Origin: Branchiostoma floridae
Taxonomy: Eukaryota > Chordata > Leptocardii > Amphioxiformes > Branchiostomatidae
Reading direction: 5' to 3'
Length of the DNA stretch: 34,942 bases
Assembly (NCBI RefSeq): GCF_000003815.2
Contig: NC_049993.1
Location: 3,916,518 to 3,951,459 of the forward strand
Each line of letters starts with the position of its first letter. Position 1 is the first letter of the stretch. Shown here piece by piece: positions 1 to 9,988 of this stretch. Below the pieces are notes generated by a model. The model was not told the origin of the DNA. It saw only the letters and a list, made by a program, of their open reading frames with translations, and did no database searches. The position numbers and the translations under genes were made by a program.

Positions 1-509
1 TTGGGATTCTGTAACCCCTAATCTTGATTGGAAAGCTATCTGGGAGTCCCAGACATGTTATATCAGATACAACAAGCTCCGCGAATTTAATTTCAAATTG
101 CTCCATAAAATACTTCCTTGCAGATACCTCCTAAACAAGTGGAAAATAAGAGATACGTCTGGAAATGTATACAGTCCTTTTTGTGATATCTGTAATAAGC
201 TGGAAAACTATGAACACATGTTTTTTGGAATGCACTAGACTAAGGAAATTTTGGGGTAGATTAAATAATACTGAAGACAATCAATCTGTTAAAAATGTAC
301 TGTTGGAACATAACAAAAGTAACATTACATTGTTGACTATCGCCAAGTTTTCAATTTATATTTCTTGGATACGATGGAAAGATAACCCGAGACAATTGCT
401 ACTCGATGATGTACACAACACGTTTATGTCCCTGTGCTCCCTGTACAGTGCTGAGTAAATAAAATAAAGTGCCGTGGCGGACACGGAAAAGTTAATTAAA
501 AAAAAAAAA
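1..509 (+). mobile_element. 3' end of a Tx1/L1-like non-LTR retrotransposon
   Basis: This is the 3' terminus of a LINE: the end of a reverse-transcriptase protein, a short 3' UTR and an A-run (498-509). An AATAAA-like stretch (ataaaataaa) lies at about 456-465. The body of the element lies upstream of the window. Clade is inferred from the zinc-knuckle-like C-terminus typical of Tx1/L1 ORF2 proteins and from the poly(A) tail. The next element begins directly after the A-run, suggesting insertion into or beside this tail. Confidence 0.75.
2..458 (+). pseudogene. C-terminal fragment of LINE ORF2 (zf-RVT region), frameshifted
   Basis: Frame 2 (2-237) reads a typical ORF2 C-terminus: KLLHKILPCRYLLNKWKI, then a CDIC pair and EHMFF before a stop. 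Frame 3 continues the same protein from about 225 as FLECTRLRKFWGRL and runs to a stop at 456-458. Together they form the CxxC...H...C reverse-transcriptase zinc-binding motif of Tx1/L1 proteins, broken by a single-base indel near 225-235. In the family this domain contributes to RNA binding during retrotransposition. The start lies outside the window. The frame break shows a dead copy, barring an assembly error. Confidence 0.75.
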
Positions 510-523
510 CTACAGTGTAGCGA

Positions 524-934
524 TTGATTTTACCTTTAACTATGTTAGTAATTCAGGGAGTTGCTTCTGTAATCCGGGGCACTGTCGTACTCGGCATCCC
601 CAGGGCATTGTTTATGTTAGTGTTAGCCCTAGCGGTGCTCCCGCGCCCTGCATCTGTACCCCAATGGGAAAGGACTTATAGCAAAGTTAGTGCTGAAACT
701 GGTAGCTGGATAACTCAGAGCACCAGCTTCGTGAAGATCAACCCAGGACTACACGGACTTTCACATCCGGCACCATCAAAGACTGGAACTTATAGGACTA
801 GACCAACTTTAAACCTACTTTCCTGCCTGGCCATACTCCTGTCCGGCGATGTGTCTCCCAACCCAGGACCCAGGGCTTCAAGATTCTCGTCGAGTCGAGT
901 CATAAAGGTCTTTGTTTGCACATCAGAATGTTAG
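524..934 (+). CDS. 5' ORF of CR1-group element with 2A-like motif
   Basis: A 136-codon reading frame with no recognised globular domain. Residues about 18-40 are hydrophobic (leucine/valine rich). Residues 98-107 are again leucine rich and run into GDVSPNPGP (residues 108-116), which matches the 2A ribosome-skipping consensus D-V/I-E-x-N-P-G-P except that E is S. In CR1/L2-group elements of sea urchin and amphioxus such motifs sit just before the endonuclease, as here. The frame ends 20 residues later, while the endonuclease continues one frame away, so a one-base indel probably lies between about 872 and 912. The true start could be upstream. Confidence 0.6.
   Translation: MILPLTMLVIQGVASVIRGTVVLGIPRALFMLVLALAVLPRPASVPQWERTYSKVSAETGSWITQSTSFVKINPGLHGLSHPAPSKTGTYRTRPTLNLLSCLAILLSGDVSPNPGPRASRFSSSRVIKVFVCTSEC
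848..871 (+). other. 2A-like ribosome-skipping motif (DVSPNPGP)
   Basis: The eight codons encode D-V-S-P-N-P-G-P directly after a leucine-rich stretch and a glycine. The family consensus is D-V/I-E-x-N-P-G-P, with skipping between G and the last P. The E-to-S change may reduce activity. Function is inferred from motif and position only. Confidence 0.65.
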
Positions 935-1526
935 AAGCTTAGTGAAGAAGAAACCGCAAGTAGAAGCTTTTCTGGACAGTAGCAAAACAGACATATTTGC
1001 TGTGTCTGAGACTATGCTTGATGATTCTATTATTGATGCTGTTGTTTCCATAGATACGTACAATTTTGTTAGAAATGACCGGGGGTCTCGGCATGGGGGC
1101 GGTGTTGCCTTGTACATTTCAGAGAAAATCCCATTCAAAGCTCGTCCTGACTTGGAAGTCCCAGGCCTTGAGGCCGTATGGGCAGAGATCATTCCACCAT
1201 CTCGTAAAAGGATCCTATTCTGTAGCATGTACCGCCCGCCAACCGATGACCACTCCTTCTTTAACAAATTTGATGAGTGCATGGACAAAATTGCAGACGA
1301 AGACGCGGAGGTTATAATTATGGGAGATCTCAACTGTAACTGGCTAGCTCCAGACAATTCAGGGCCAATAGAGAAGTTAAGGTTTTCTTGTATGTTGTAT
1401 CAGCTGGAGAATATCATAACTACCCCAACTAGATCAACAAACACCTCCATCACGTCAGACGTGATCCTGACAAACGACACAACACGATTACACAACCAGG
1501 GGACCTATGAGGGGGGGGTTGGTTAG
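912..1526 (+). pseudogene. APE-type endonuclease domain of the CR1-group element
   Basis: About 204 codons with the hallmarks of apurinic/apyrimidinic-type retrotransposon endonucleases: QNVRSL near the start (active-site Asn), SETML (catalytic Glu), MYRPP and IIMGDLNCNW (Asp/Asn). The final SDH motif is not in this frame. It appears in the next frame as LVSDHAMVF at about 1520-1547, after a run of seven G (1511-1517), so a slip in that run separates endonuclease from RT. The apparent start is a TTG internal to the domain; the true N-terminus is in the upstream frame. The enzyme nicks target DNA to prime reverse transcription. Confidence 0.85.
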
Positions 1527-3219
1527 TGACCATGCTATGGTTTTTGCGTACCATAGAACCAAAAGTCCCAGGCAACAACCTAAGGTCACATGTAGAAGAG
1601 TGTACAAATCGTTTAACGAGGAGAGTTATCGTGAAGACCTGGCCAAAATCCCATGGATCATCATAGAAAATTTCCCAAACATAGATGAACAGGTCGAAGT
1701 ATGGGAACAGCTGGTAGTTAGTGTAGCTAACACACATGCCCCTTTAAAAAGCTGTAAAGTTAGAGGTACACCTGCACCTTGGCTTACCAGCGACCTTCGA
1801 AACCTCATCACCTTGAGAGACAATATGTACAAGACAGCTAAGCGTTCTGGCAGTCCAACTGACATGGCTGATTACAAAGCCATGAAAAACAGGGTAAATT
1901 ACTTATGCCGGCAGGCTAAAAAAGATCATGCAGCTCAGTCAGTAATTCAAGGGTCTGACGGGGGGCAGGCAGGGGTTTGGAAGGCCATACGTTCTCTTCT
2001 ACCCAACAAGACACAGAACACAGTTACTTACCTGGAGCATGAGGATCAGGGTATCACAGATAGTAAAGATATAGCAAACACATTCAATAATTTCTTCCAG
2101 AAAGTCATACAGGATCTGTGTAAGACACTTTCGAACACCATCACACCCTTTTCACCTACACAGTTTGTGAATGAAACAGACAGCACATTTAGTTTCACTC
2201 CAATCTCAGCACAGACTGTAACTGAACAGTTAACTATGCTGAATGTAAAAAAGGCAACTGGCCTTGACACGATTGACAATAGACTTCTTAAGGCAGGTGC
2301 AGAAGCCCTTGCCCCCTCCCTTACAAACTTGTTCAACAAATCTCTGACTACCGGAGAATTCCCGACAAAGTGGAAGATTGCCAAAGTAATGCCCATCCAC
2401 AAGAAAGATGACAGGACCAAGCCAGGTAACTATCGCCCAGTGTCCATCCTGCCTAGTATTTCTAAACTACTAGAGCGAGTGGTTCATAACCAGTTATACA
2501 GCTACCTCAACCAAAACCAACTACTTTCTCAATGTCAGTCAGGCTTCAGAAAGCTCCATTCGTGCGAGACTGCACTGCACTCTGTAGCCGAGGTCTGGAT
2601 AGACTCAATTGATAAAAAAAAAAAAAAAAACAGGTGTGATATTCTGTTACTTATCCACTTATCCAAAGCCTTTGACACTCTAAACCACGACATACTGTTG
2701 TGTAAACTCAAAGCCTACGGTGTCAACGACAAGACTTGTAGTTGGTTTAAATTGTACCTCACAGGTAGACTGCAATGCACATGTGTCAACTCAGTCCTAT
2801 CTGACACATCTTGCGTGACTTGTGGAGTTCCTCAGGGGTCCATTCTTGGACCCCTCCTTTTTATTGTATATATCAACGACCTGTCAAACTGTTTACAGTC
2901 ATGTAGATTAGCTATGTACGCGGACGACACCATTGTGTACTTCTCCCATCGCAGCATACAGACAATTCAGGAGACCCTACAGAATGACTGCATCCGCCTC
3001 ATGCACTGGTTCGTCGCCAACAAACTATCCTTAAACCCTTCAAAATGCAAATCAATGTTGGTTGGGTCACATAAGTCCAAAGCTACTGACCAGTCACTAC
3101 AGCTCCTTCTAGATGATACTGAACTGGAGCAGGTGGACACTTTTAAGTATTTAGGAGTTGTTATAGACTGCTGTGGAACTACCACTTTCTCCACATTAGC
3201 AAAAAGCTGTCTAAGATAA
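1507..3219 (+). pseudogene. Reverse transcriptase domain of the CR1-group element
   Basis: 570 codons. After the endonuclease end (SDHAMVF) and a linker, RT motifs follow in order: KKATGLDTIDNRLLK, NYRPVSILPSISKLLERVV, QSGFRKLHSC, LSKAFDTLNHDIL, GVPQGSILGPLLFIVYINDL and the catalytic MYADDT. An A-run (about 2613-2628) encodes a lysine stretch just before the LSKAFD motif, and the first catalytic Asp there reads His (LLIHLSKAFD in place of the usual LDLSKAFD), so the copy is probably inactive even apart from its frameshifts. The frame closes at 3219; the protein continues in frame 3 from about 3189 (HISKKLSKIIGIM). Confidence 0.9.
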
Positions 3220-3227
3220 TCGGCATC

Positions 3228-3749
3228 ATGAAATGCCTAAAGCCATATCTGAACAGGCAAGCGCTATTGACAATTTATACTACACTATTCCTCCCACACA
3301 TTCAATATTGTAGCACCATATGGGACCAGGGAGGGAAGGGGGGCATTGACAAACTACAAAAGTTGCAACACAGGGCGGGCAGGGTAGTGCTAAGGTGCGA
3401 CCACCACACTCCAAGAGAGACCATTCTGAACACACTGGGCTGGACCCCTGTAGCGCAGCATCACAAGAGAAATAAGGCTGTCTTTATGTTCAAAGCACTC
3501 AATGGAATGTCTCCTCCACACATTTCCCAACTCTTCACCACATCTGCTGAAACACACTCACACCACACCCGGCACAGTATACAGGGGGGGGGGGGGGTTC
3601 GACTACCTAAAACATGTCTACAATACAAGAAAAAGTCTCTCTCGTTCTCCGGCGCATCCCTGTGGAACTCGCTACCTCCACACTTAAGAGCAGCAGCATC
3701 CATCTCCACCTTCAAAACCATATACAAAACAGAATACCACATGGTCTAA
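3228..3749 (+). pseudogene. C-terminal domain of the CR1-group RT protein
   Basis: 173 codons continuing the RT protein one frame away. It contains LQKLQHRAGRVVL, KAVFMFKALNGMSPPHI and the terminal SFSGASLWNSLPPHLR...STFK signature shared by Rex1/L2/CR1 C-termini. A G-run (about 3588-3598) sits inside the frame. The ATG used for the coordinate is internal; real homology starts near 3189. The protein ends at a stop before a roughly 270-bp 3' UTR. Confidence 0.85.
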
Positions 3750-4021
3750 AACGTAACTATTATGTCTTTTCTTTTTTTGTTCACATTGGTATGCAAATCT
3801 CTATTCATTTCCATTTATTTCATTTTGATAATGATTTCGAGTTATATTATGCTTACGTTGTATAATTGATTTGTTAGTACCCGATATGTTACCATTTATG
3901 TTACTTGATATCGCTTTTATGTTGCATGTATGTTTCGGGGTTGCCCCCCAGGGAACTTTGACAAACGCCTAAAGCGGCGATATGTATCCCTGGTTAAATA
4001 AAAATAAACAAACAAACAAAC

Positions 4022-4597
4022 ACATGTGCCTCAGATTTATGATAGGTTATACCTGCACTCCATTTGGTCGAACTTACCCCAACTTTACTGGCAATATTAC
4101 TTATCTAGAACTAGAAGAACGTAGAAATGTGTCTACATGTAGTTTGTAAATTTACCCGATGAACGACGTCTAGAACCCCGCCAAAATCATTCAAGACATG
4201 TTCTCAAGCTGGCGCTCCATCGCCTCTGGTATTCACAATGAGTATTTTGAATGGAATAAAACAATAAAAAAATTCATAATGGAATAAAAAAAAGAGAATT
4301 TTTTCAGTCACTTTCAATTAAACAGTGATTTTTAGATTACAGACAATGTCATGTAAGGACAGATCCGTTCAAGGACACGTAAGTGGCTATACGGGAACAA
4401 AGTCTGTTTTACGTTATAAAATCCGCCGAAATCATTCAAGTCATTTTCCTAACCGGCGCTCCATCGCTGGCATCTGAGATTCACATTCAGGGTTTTACAT
4501 GGAAGGCTGACTAGAAAGGCTTGGATTCAGTGTATCGATTTTTCAAAGTACAGACAATGTCATTTAAGGACAGCTCCATTCAAGGACAAGTAAGCGG
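4022..4597. repeat. Degenerate tandem duplication, non-coding
   Basis: Two diverged units are visible. The phrase around aatcattcaag...ggcgctccatcg occurs at about 4184-4247 and 4428-4495. The phrase acagacaatgtcat...aaggacag...ttcaaggaca occurs at about 4336-4390 and 4551-4590. Order is preserved, so this is a tandem duplication of roughly 215-245 bp with an internal indel. No open frame of note is present. Confidence 0.7.
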
Positions 4598-4614
4598 CCC
4601 TACCGCTAACAACC
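4598..4614. repeat. Target-site duplication, left copy (RTE-like element)
   Basis: The 17 bp ccctaccgctaacaacc recur at 8506-8522 with one mismatch (C/T at the sixth base). They bracket the minus-strand retrotransposon exactly, as expected of a target-site duplication. Confidence 0.85.
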
Positions 4615-4683
4615 TTGATGATGATGTTCGTCCATCGGGAGTCGATGAGGACCTTGACTTCAGGGGTGTAGCTATAGTTTAGT

Positions 4684-5385
4684 TCAGTCGCCCTTGTGGG
4701 TCCGGGCGTGGCTTATCAGTCCGATCCTTGCACGGAAGCACCGGCCGCAGACGTTGCACTGAAGACCAGGTGGCAGTTGTGTGGGTGGATCTGCTTTCCT
4801 TGCCTTGCGTGTCTCTCGCCTGCTGAGCAGTTCTGCGCTTCTCAGCAATACCTGCCACTGAGGTCTGTCGGAAACGGCAAGTTCCCAGCTTTCCACGGGG
4901 ATGCTGAAGTCCTTCAGAGTTGCCTTTAAACTGTACTTGTAGCGAAGCTTCGGACGTCCAACGTGTCTTTTACCCTCTGCTAGTTCCCCGTACAGTAGGA
5001 TCTTGGGTAAGCGGTGGTCGTCCATGCGACGGACGTGCCCTGCCCATCTTACTTGGGCCTTCTGCAGGAGAGTGTGTATGCTGGGCAAATCTGCACGGGC
5101 AAGGACGTCTGTGTCGGGGATGCGATCCTGCCAGCGGATTCTCATCAGTCTGCGCAGACATGTTGTATGGAAGTGGTTCAGCTGTCTGGCATGCCTGCTG
5201 TACACTGTCCACGTCTCACAGGCGTAGAGAAGTGTGGTGAGGACAGCTGCCTGGTATACCTTCAGCTTCGTACTGAGGCTAATACCCCTACGCTCCCAGA
5301 CGGTCCGTCGGAGTCTCCCAAAGGCACTGCTGGCCTTGGCAATTCTTAAACTCACTTCCTCATCTATGTTGGCCTGACTGGACAT
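4684..5385 (-). pseudogene. C-terminal domain of the RTE-like protein with C2H2 zinc finger
   Basis: 233 codons in a frame one base away from the RT. The join lies near 5390, where FTYLGS reads into MSSQANIDEEVSLRIAKAS. It contains TLLYACETWTVY, CLRRLMRIRWQDRIPDTDVL and VRWAGHVRRMDD, the conserved post-RT region of these elements. The last 30 residues form CNVCGRCF...LISHARTH, a textbook C-x2-C-x12-H-x3-H zinc finger, presumably for nucleic-acid binding. The stop is at 4684-4686. Confidence 0.85.
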
Positions 5386-5389
5386 GGTA

Positions 5390-6376
5390 CTACCCAGGTA
5401 AGTGAACGGTGTTCAGGACTTGGCCATGTATTGTGATGCAGGGCTTCTTGTATGGCTTGCCAGGGCGTGGCTGGAACATGACCTCTGTCTTCTTTGTACT
5501 GATGACTAGTCCAAAATTGTCACAGGACCTTGAAAACCTGTCAGTTGAGGATTGCATCTCCTGTTCAGCTGTGGCATTGAGAGCACAGTCGTCGGCAAAG
5601 AGGAAGTCTCTGATGACTGTCTGCTTCACTTTTGTTAGTGCATTGAGCCGGCGTTGGTTGAGCAGTTTTCCATCAGTCCTGTACCGGATGCTTACACCTT
5701 CTTCACTGTCATGGAATGCATTGGTGAGCATTGCTGTGAAGATGATGCTGAAGAGTGTGGGCGCCAGGACACACCCTTGTTTGACTCCGTTTGTCACTGG
5801 GAAAGCAGGTGATATTTCTCCATTGTCCTGAACATGGGCAGTCATGCCTTCATGGAACTGACGTACCATGGAGGTGAAATGTTCTGGACATCCTAACTTG
5901 GCCATGATTCTCCAGAGCCCGTCTCTGCTGACCGTATCAAGCGCCTTTGTTAGGTCGAGAAACGTGACATAGAGGTCTCTGTGTTGTTCTTGACATTTCT
6001 CCTGTAACTGTCTTGCTGCGAAGACCATGTCCACTGTGCCTCTACCGGCACGGAAACCACACTGGCTTTCGGGGAGATGTCCTTGTTCAAGGTGCTTGGT
6101 GAGTCGGTTAAGAAGAATTCTTGCAAGAATCTTCCCGGCTATAGACAGAAGTGAGATGCCACGGTGATTATCGCACGACTGACGTTCCCCTTTTCTCTTG
6201 TAGAGGTGTATGATGGAGGCGTCTTTGAAGTCTTGGGGAATGGCACATTTCTCCCACATTGACTGGAAGATGTCCGTTAGTTTTTTAGTTAGCACTTGGC
6301 CTCCAGACTTGTATAGCTCAGCTGGTATGCCGTCAGAGCCAGGTGCTTTTCCGCTGGTCATCTGGCTGATGGCCTT
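5390..6376 (-). pseudogene. Reverse transcriptase domain of the RTE-like element
   Basis: About 323 codons from GKAPGSDGIPAELYK, through HRGISLLSIAGKILARIL, QCGFRAGRGTVDM, FLDLTKALDTVSRDGLW (first catalytic Asp; the usual AFD reads ALD) and GVKQGCVLAPTLFSIIF, to FLFADDCAL (catalytic Asp pair), then KTEVMFQP. An in-frame TAG at about 6377-6379 separates it from the upstream linker (SET-stop-KAISQM). A one-base shift near 5390 separates it from the C-terminal domain. Confidence 0.88.
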
Positions 6377-7049
6377 CTAGGTCTCACTAACGGAAGGTGT
6401 TGCATTCAGGTCGAGGTTCGCTGGGATCTGTGGCAGGCACTCGATGGCTTCATTGTAGATGGTGGACGGACGGTTCAGGACAGCTTCAAAGTATTCTGCC
6501 CAACGCTCCAGGATCTTGGCTCGATCTGTGATGAGTGTTGTCCCATCAGCACCAAGGAGAGGGGAAGAGCTGGAACGCTGGGGTCCGTAGAGGGCTCTGA
6601 CTGCGTCGTAGAAGCGCTTAGAGTCTTTATTGTCTGCAAAGGCTTGAATTTCATCTGCCTTTTTGCTGAGACAGTCATTTTGCATCTTCCTGAGTTGACG
6701 TTGGGTTTCCCTCCGCATGTTGGCAAAGGCTGGTTTTTTTGGCAGTAGATGCTGGGTCATTCACAGAAAGTTTGTGAAGGCGGTACTTTTCAGCCAGGAG
6801 AGATGAGATCTGTGGGTCATTTTCATCAAACCAGTCTTGGTTCTTTCGTTTTGTTGGGCCTAGGTGCTCCAGGGCTGTCGTGTGGATTATCTTCTTTAGG
6901 GAGGACCAGTCGTCGTCCACAGAAGCATCTCTAATGTGAAGCTCTGTCAGTTTACTGCTCAAGTCTCTGACAAGGCTGGCTCTGATCTCTTCCTGCTTGA
7001 GTTTTGTAGTGTTGAATCTCTTGCATGTCTTTTTTCCTTGGGGTCGTCT
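6377..7049 (-). pseudogene. Linker between endonuclease and RT of the RTE-like element
   Basis: Two overlapping frames cover the linker. The first (7049 to about 6735) continues in the endonuclease frame past a TAA and includes SSLKKIIHTTALEHLG and NQDWFDENDPQISSLL. The second (about 6740-6377) includes PAFANMRRETQRQLRKMQ and RAKILERWAEYFEAVLN. They meet at a run of A on the sense strand (T-run near 6735-6741), so this is a homopolymer slip. The segment ends at an in-frame TAG. Confidence 0.8.
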
Positions 7050-7940
7050 TTAGGGTTGGATCCGTAGTTTGACCTTTGCCACTATGAGCCGGTGATCGGT
7101 CCAGCATTCTGCTCCGCACATTGCTTTTGTGACCTTAATGTCCTGTCGGTCCCTTTTTCTAGTGATCACGTAATCGATCAAGTGCCAATGTTTTGAGCGA
7201 GGATGCATCCAAGACGTCCTTTTACGCATAGGCAGACGGTAGAAGGTATTAGTGATGAGAAGGCCGTGCATCTTCAAGAGGAGCACTCCATTACTGTTGC
7301 ATTTTCCCACGCCGTGGTGCCCAAGAATACCATTCCATGTTTGATGGTCTGTTCCAACTCTAGCATTTAGGTCGCCAAGAATGATGACTTTCTCTGCTAT
7401 TGGTATGGATGAGATGAGGTGGTCAAGCTCCTCATAGAACTTGTCTTTGGTCTCCTGTGGGTTGGTCATTGTGGGTGCATACACGCTTATTATTGTTACA
7501 TTCTTGTTTTGTCCGAGGGGAAGTTTGAGAGTCATCAGGCGGTCGTTGATGCCCCTGGGTAGACTAGCAAGTTTAGAGACAAGGTCAGTTTTTATTGCAA
7601 ATCCGACTCCTGCCTCCCTACGTTCCTTCTCACTGCGGCCACTCCAGTAGAACGTGTAGCCACCTCCTAGCTCGGAAAGCTGTCCCTCGCCGGGTAGGCG
7701 CGTTTCACTGAGAGCAGCGATGTCGATGTTGTAGCGGGCAAGTTCCCTGGCCACAAGTGCTGTCCGTCGACTGGGTCTATCTGCTCTTGTATTGTCAAGT
7801 AGTGTTCGCACGTTCCACGTGCCTAAAGTTAGTGTAGTTTCTTTCAGTTTCTTTGCCTTTCTGTGTCGACCGCGTGGTGGGATTCCCTCCAGCCACGGTC
7901 TGCTGGCCGGGTGGGGTTGAGGCAGGCTATGTTTGGGACA
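7050..7940 (-). pseudogene. APE-type endonuclease domain of the RTE-like element
   Basis: The reading frame is open from at least 7940 and includes TLTLGTWNVRTLLDN (active-site Asn), AALSETRL (catalytic Glu), GVGFAIKTDL, ISVYAPT, VIILGDLNARVG (Asp, Asn) and the terminal WTDHRLI (catalytic His). An in-frame TAA at 7050-7052 follows KLRIQP, where the family continues directly into the linker, so it is a nonsense mutation. No convincing ATG is seen; the N-terminus may lie further upstream in the GC-rich 5' region. Confidence 0.88.
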
Positions 7941-8505
7941 CCTTTTCTAGTCCCGTCCTCATGCTACGGAGGCGAGCAGAGCTATCCTAAAGAGGGCTGC
8001 TCGGTCACTTGGGTTGCTGCCGGGTTCCACTTCTGCCTCACGTTAGTGGGAAGACGACCAATGACCCAAGTCGCCTGTGTGCAGGCTTGCAGTTGCAGCT
8101 TGGGTGTAATCCGCACCTGCTGGTTCACTGCTCCCCCATCGCCACAGGACTTTTGAAGTCAAGACTTGCGCTGCTGGTGTTGATTTAGGTGAGAAAGGGG
8201 CGCGCACAATATAAGCCAGCCTCACCCTCTCGTCTCGGCTCATCCAGATCCAATGGCAAGACGTAGTCAGGACGACTGGGGATGAGTAGAGATGCAGCTA
8301 TTTAACCCATAGCTGGGTCCCCTCAACGTGGTTTGGCCCGCCTGCTGAAGCGGTGTACCGGGGTGTGGCGCTTGGAGCCAGCACGTGAGAGTTTAGGGGA
8401 TGGATGAGGGACAAGGTTCGTGTCCACCCTACAGATGGTTGTTCGGGCGCAGCAGACAGTCGCCAGGTGACAGGTGACAACCCCTCTATCCAGAGCCCCC
8501 TACAC

Positions 8506-8522
8506 CCCTATCGCTAACAACC
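8506..8522. repeat. Target-site duplication, right copy (RTE-like element)
   Basis: ccctatcgctaacaacc, matching 4598-4614 at 16 of 17 positions. Confidence 0.85.
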
Positions 8523-9890
8523 AGTTCTCTGGCAAATTAGCAAATAGGTCTTCATACCTCCAAAATAGATGTGCCCCGGAGCAGTTACCTCACCTGTCAC
8601 TCATATGAATATCTTTGCCCCCCCCCCCGAAACATAGACTGATAAATATGGACCACTGGCTATTCTCAAATGAAAGAGCTCGCCTAGTTTTTGGCGCAAC
8701 GCAAAGCTTATCACCTAACTTTTCAATAAAATTACTGGTAGTTACAAATTAGTTGCCTCCCTATCTTCTCCTATGGGTATGGGTACTCATGGGTAGGTGT
8801 CAGGGGTCAAATTCTTTAGCGTTCATGACATACCTGGTCATTACCTACACCGACCTTTGTCAATGCTTTAGCAGCTGATTTCTTACTTAAGCATCTTTAT
8901 CATTAATAAGTACAAAATTAACGAACAACGTAGCAATAATGTCTATCGTAAATTTACAGATGAATCCAATACATTCTACATTGCACCCCACAGTATTTAT
9001 CAGCATTATATTGGTACGGAAGACTTCACCTGTCAGGAAACAATGGCTGAAGATAAAGTACTTGTTGGACAAAGCCCTTAGTCAGGCGATAATTTGACTG
9101 TGCGTGTGAGTCTGAGCATTGCACAATTCGTCTATCTCCAGACTTTCAGCTTACTGCGACGACTTAGCCACAATTATAGGAAAACATTCTGCCTCAGGCT
9201 ATGTTACATTAACGACCCCTAAAATGCATTTTTATGTCAAGACTATATACTCTTCCATATTACACCAGTTCTTGTAACTTATAAAATAAAGCACTTCTAA
9301 GACGGCACACAGAAAAAAGCAGGCTGCAAGCTTTAAGACGACAAGACTTGAGGTATACCTAGCTACTGCTTCTTTCATTCAATCTTGGGTACATATATGC
9401 TTTATGTTTTCATCTCATCATCATCATAGCGCAACCGGTTACACCGGTGAAGTACAGTCCAAAAAAACAATTTTCCCAGTATGATCTGTCATTCATGACA
9501 GACACTAAACTAGTCCCTGAAAGTCCGATGTCTGTTTGTATCATTGACTTTAAGGTTATGTGGTTATTTTTAAGATCTTACATTTTGCGTTGTACCTTCG
9601 TTTCCTCACAGACCGTGCAAGGGAGAACCAGTAACCCGATACCCTCCCTTACGGTGGAAAGTTGCCGCTGGCTATCTAACAAGAATAGTCTGAATATCAG
9701 GATGCATTGTTTTGCAGAACATATCTGCAAGAATCACCACTGTAAATTATTTTCAGTGCTCTAGATTCATATAAACATGTCATTAAAAAATCACAAGTCT
9801 GGAAAAAGTCTGGTAAAAGAAGTCCATAAAGATGCCGCCAACAGGCAGTGGTGTAAAGCTTGCTCCGTACCTACAGTCACCGTTAACTCG
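8523..9890. other. Intergenic DNA without recognised features
   Basis: Contains a run of 11 C (8618-8628) and scattered short frames, such as 9447-9764 (105 codons), that have no recognisable domain and no counterpart upstream of the other LRR genes. I see no gene here. Confidence 0.5.
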
Positions 9891-9988
9891 GAGGTGCGTA
9901 AGGAGCGATGTATTCAGCTGACTGACACCTCGTCACTGATGCTTAAGAATCTACGGACCGAATAAACAAAATGCAGGTAAGTGGCAAA
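9891..9988 (+). promoter_or_regulatory. Conserved 5' leader of LRR gene A1 with splice-donor-like end
   Basis: The stretch gagcgatgtattcagctgac...ctcg...atgctt..., ending in GCAG/GTAAGTGGCAAATAG, is alignable with 15045-15130 and 25790-25874, immediately upstream of genes A2 and A3. The common end is CAG/GT(A/C)AGT...CAAAT(A/G)G. It is probably transcribed leader or promoter-proximal sequence. Whether the donor is used is unknown. Confidence 0.5.

Larger units (their letters stand above)
510..4021 (+). mobile_element. CR1/Rex1/L2-group non-LTR retrotransposon, nearly full length
   Basis: The order is a 5' ORF carrying a 2A-like motif (524-934), an APE-type endonuclease (912-1526), a reverse transcriptase (1507-3219), a C-terminal domain (3228-3749) and a 3' UTR ending in TGGTTAAATAAAAATAAA followed by (CAAA)n to 4021. 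Short-repeat 3' tails in place of poly(A) are usual for this superfamily. The RT sequence fits the CR1 group (CR1, L2, Rex1, Crack); the exact clade is not resolved by eye. Three or more frame breaks make it non-autonomous. No target-site duplication was found. Confidence 0.85.
4615..8505 (-). mobile_element. Near-full-length RTE-like non-LTR retrotransposon
   Basis: A 3.9-kb element on the minus strand, bounded by a 17-bp target-site duplication. In sense order: a GC-rich 5' region (8505 to about 7940), endonuclease, linker, reverse transcriptase, a C-terminal domain ending in a C2H2 zinc finger, and a short 3' end finishing in repeated ATC/ATCATCATC rather than poly(A), as in RTE-type elements. 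The endonuclease is the type often annotated in genomes as craniofacial development protein 2-like. The clade (RTE, RTEX or Proto2) is inferred, not settled. Two nonsense codons and at least two frameshifts mark it as inactive. Confidence 0.85.

Noticed and set aside
923-1357. Minus-strand frame opposite the endonuclease
   Set aside because: Antisense shadow of a well-supported domain.
9447-9965. Two short frames (105 and 62 codons) upstream of A1
   Set aside because: No recognisable domain. The second overlaps the conserved leader, where A2 and A3 have no matching frame.
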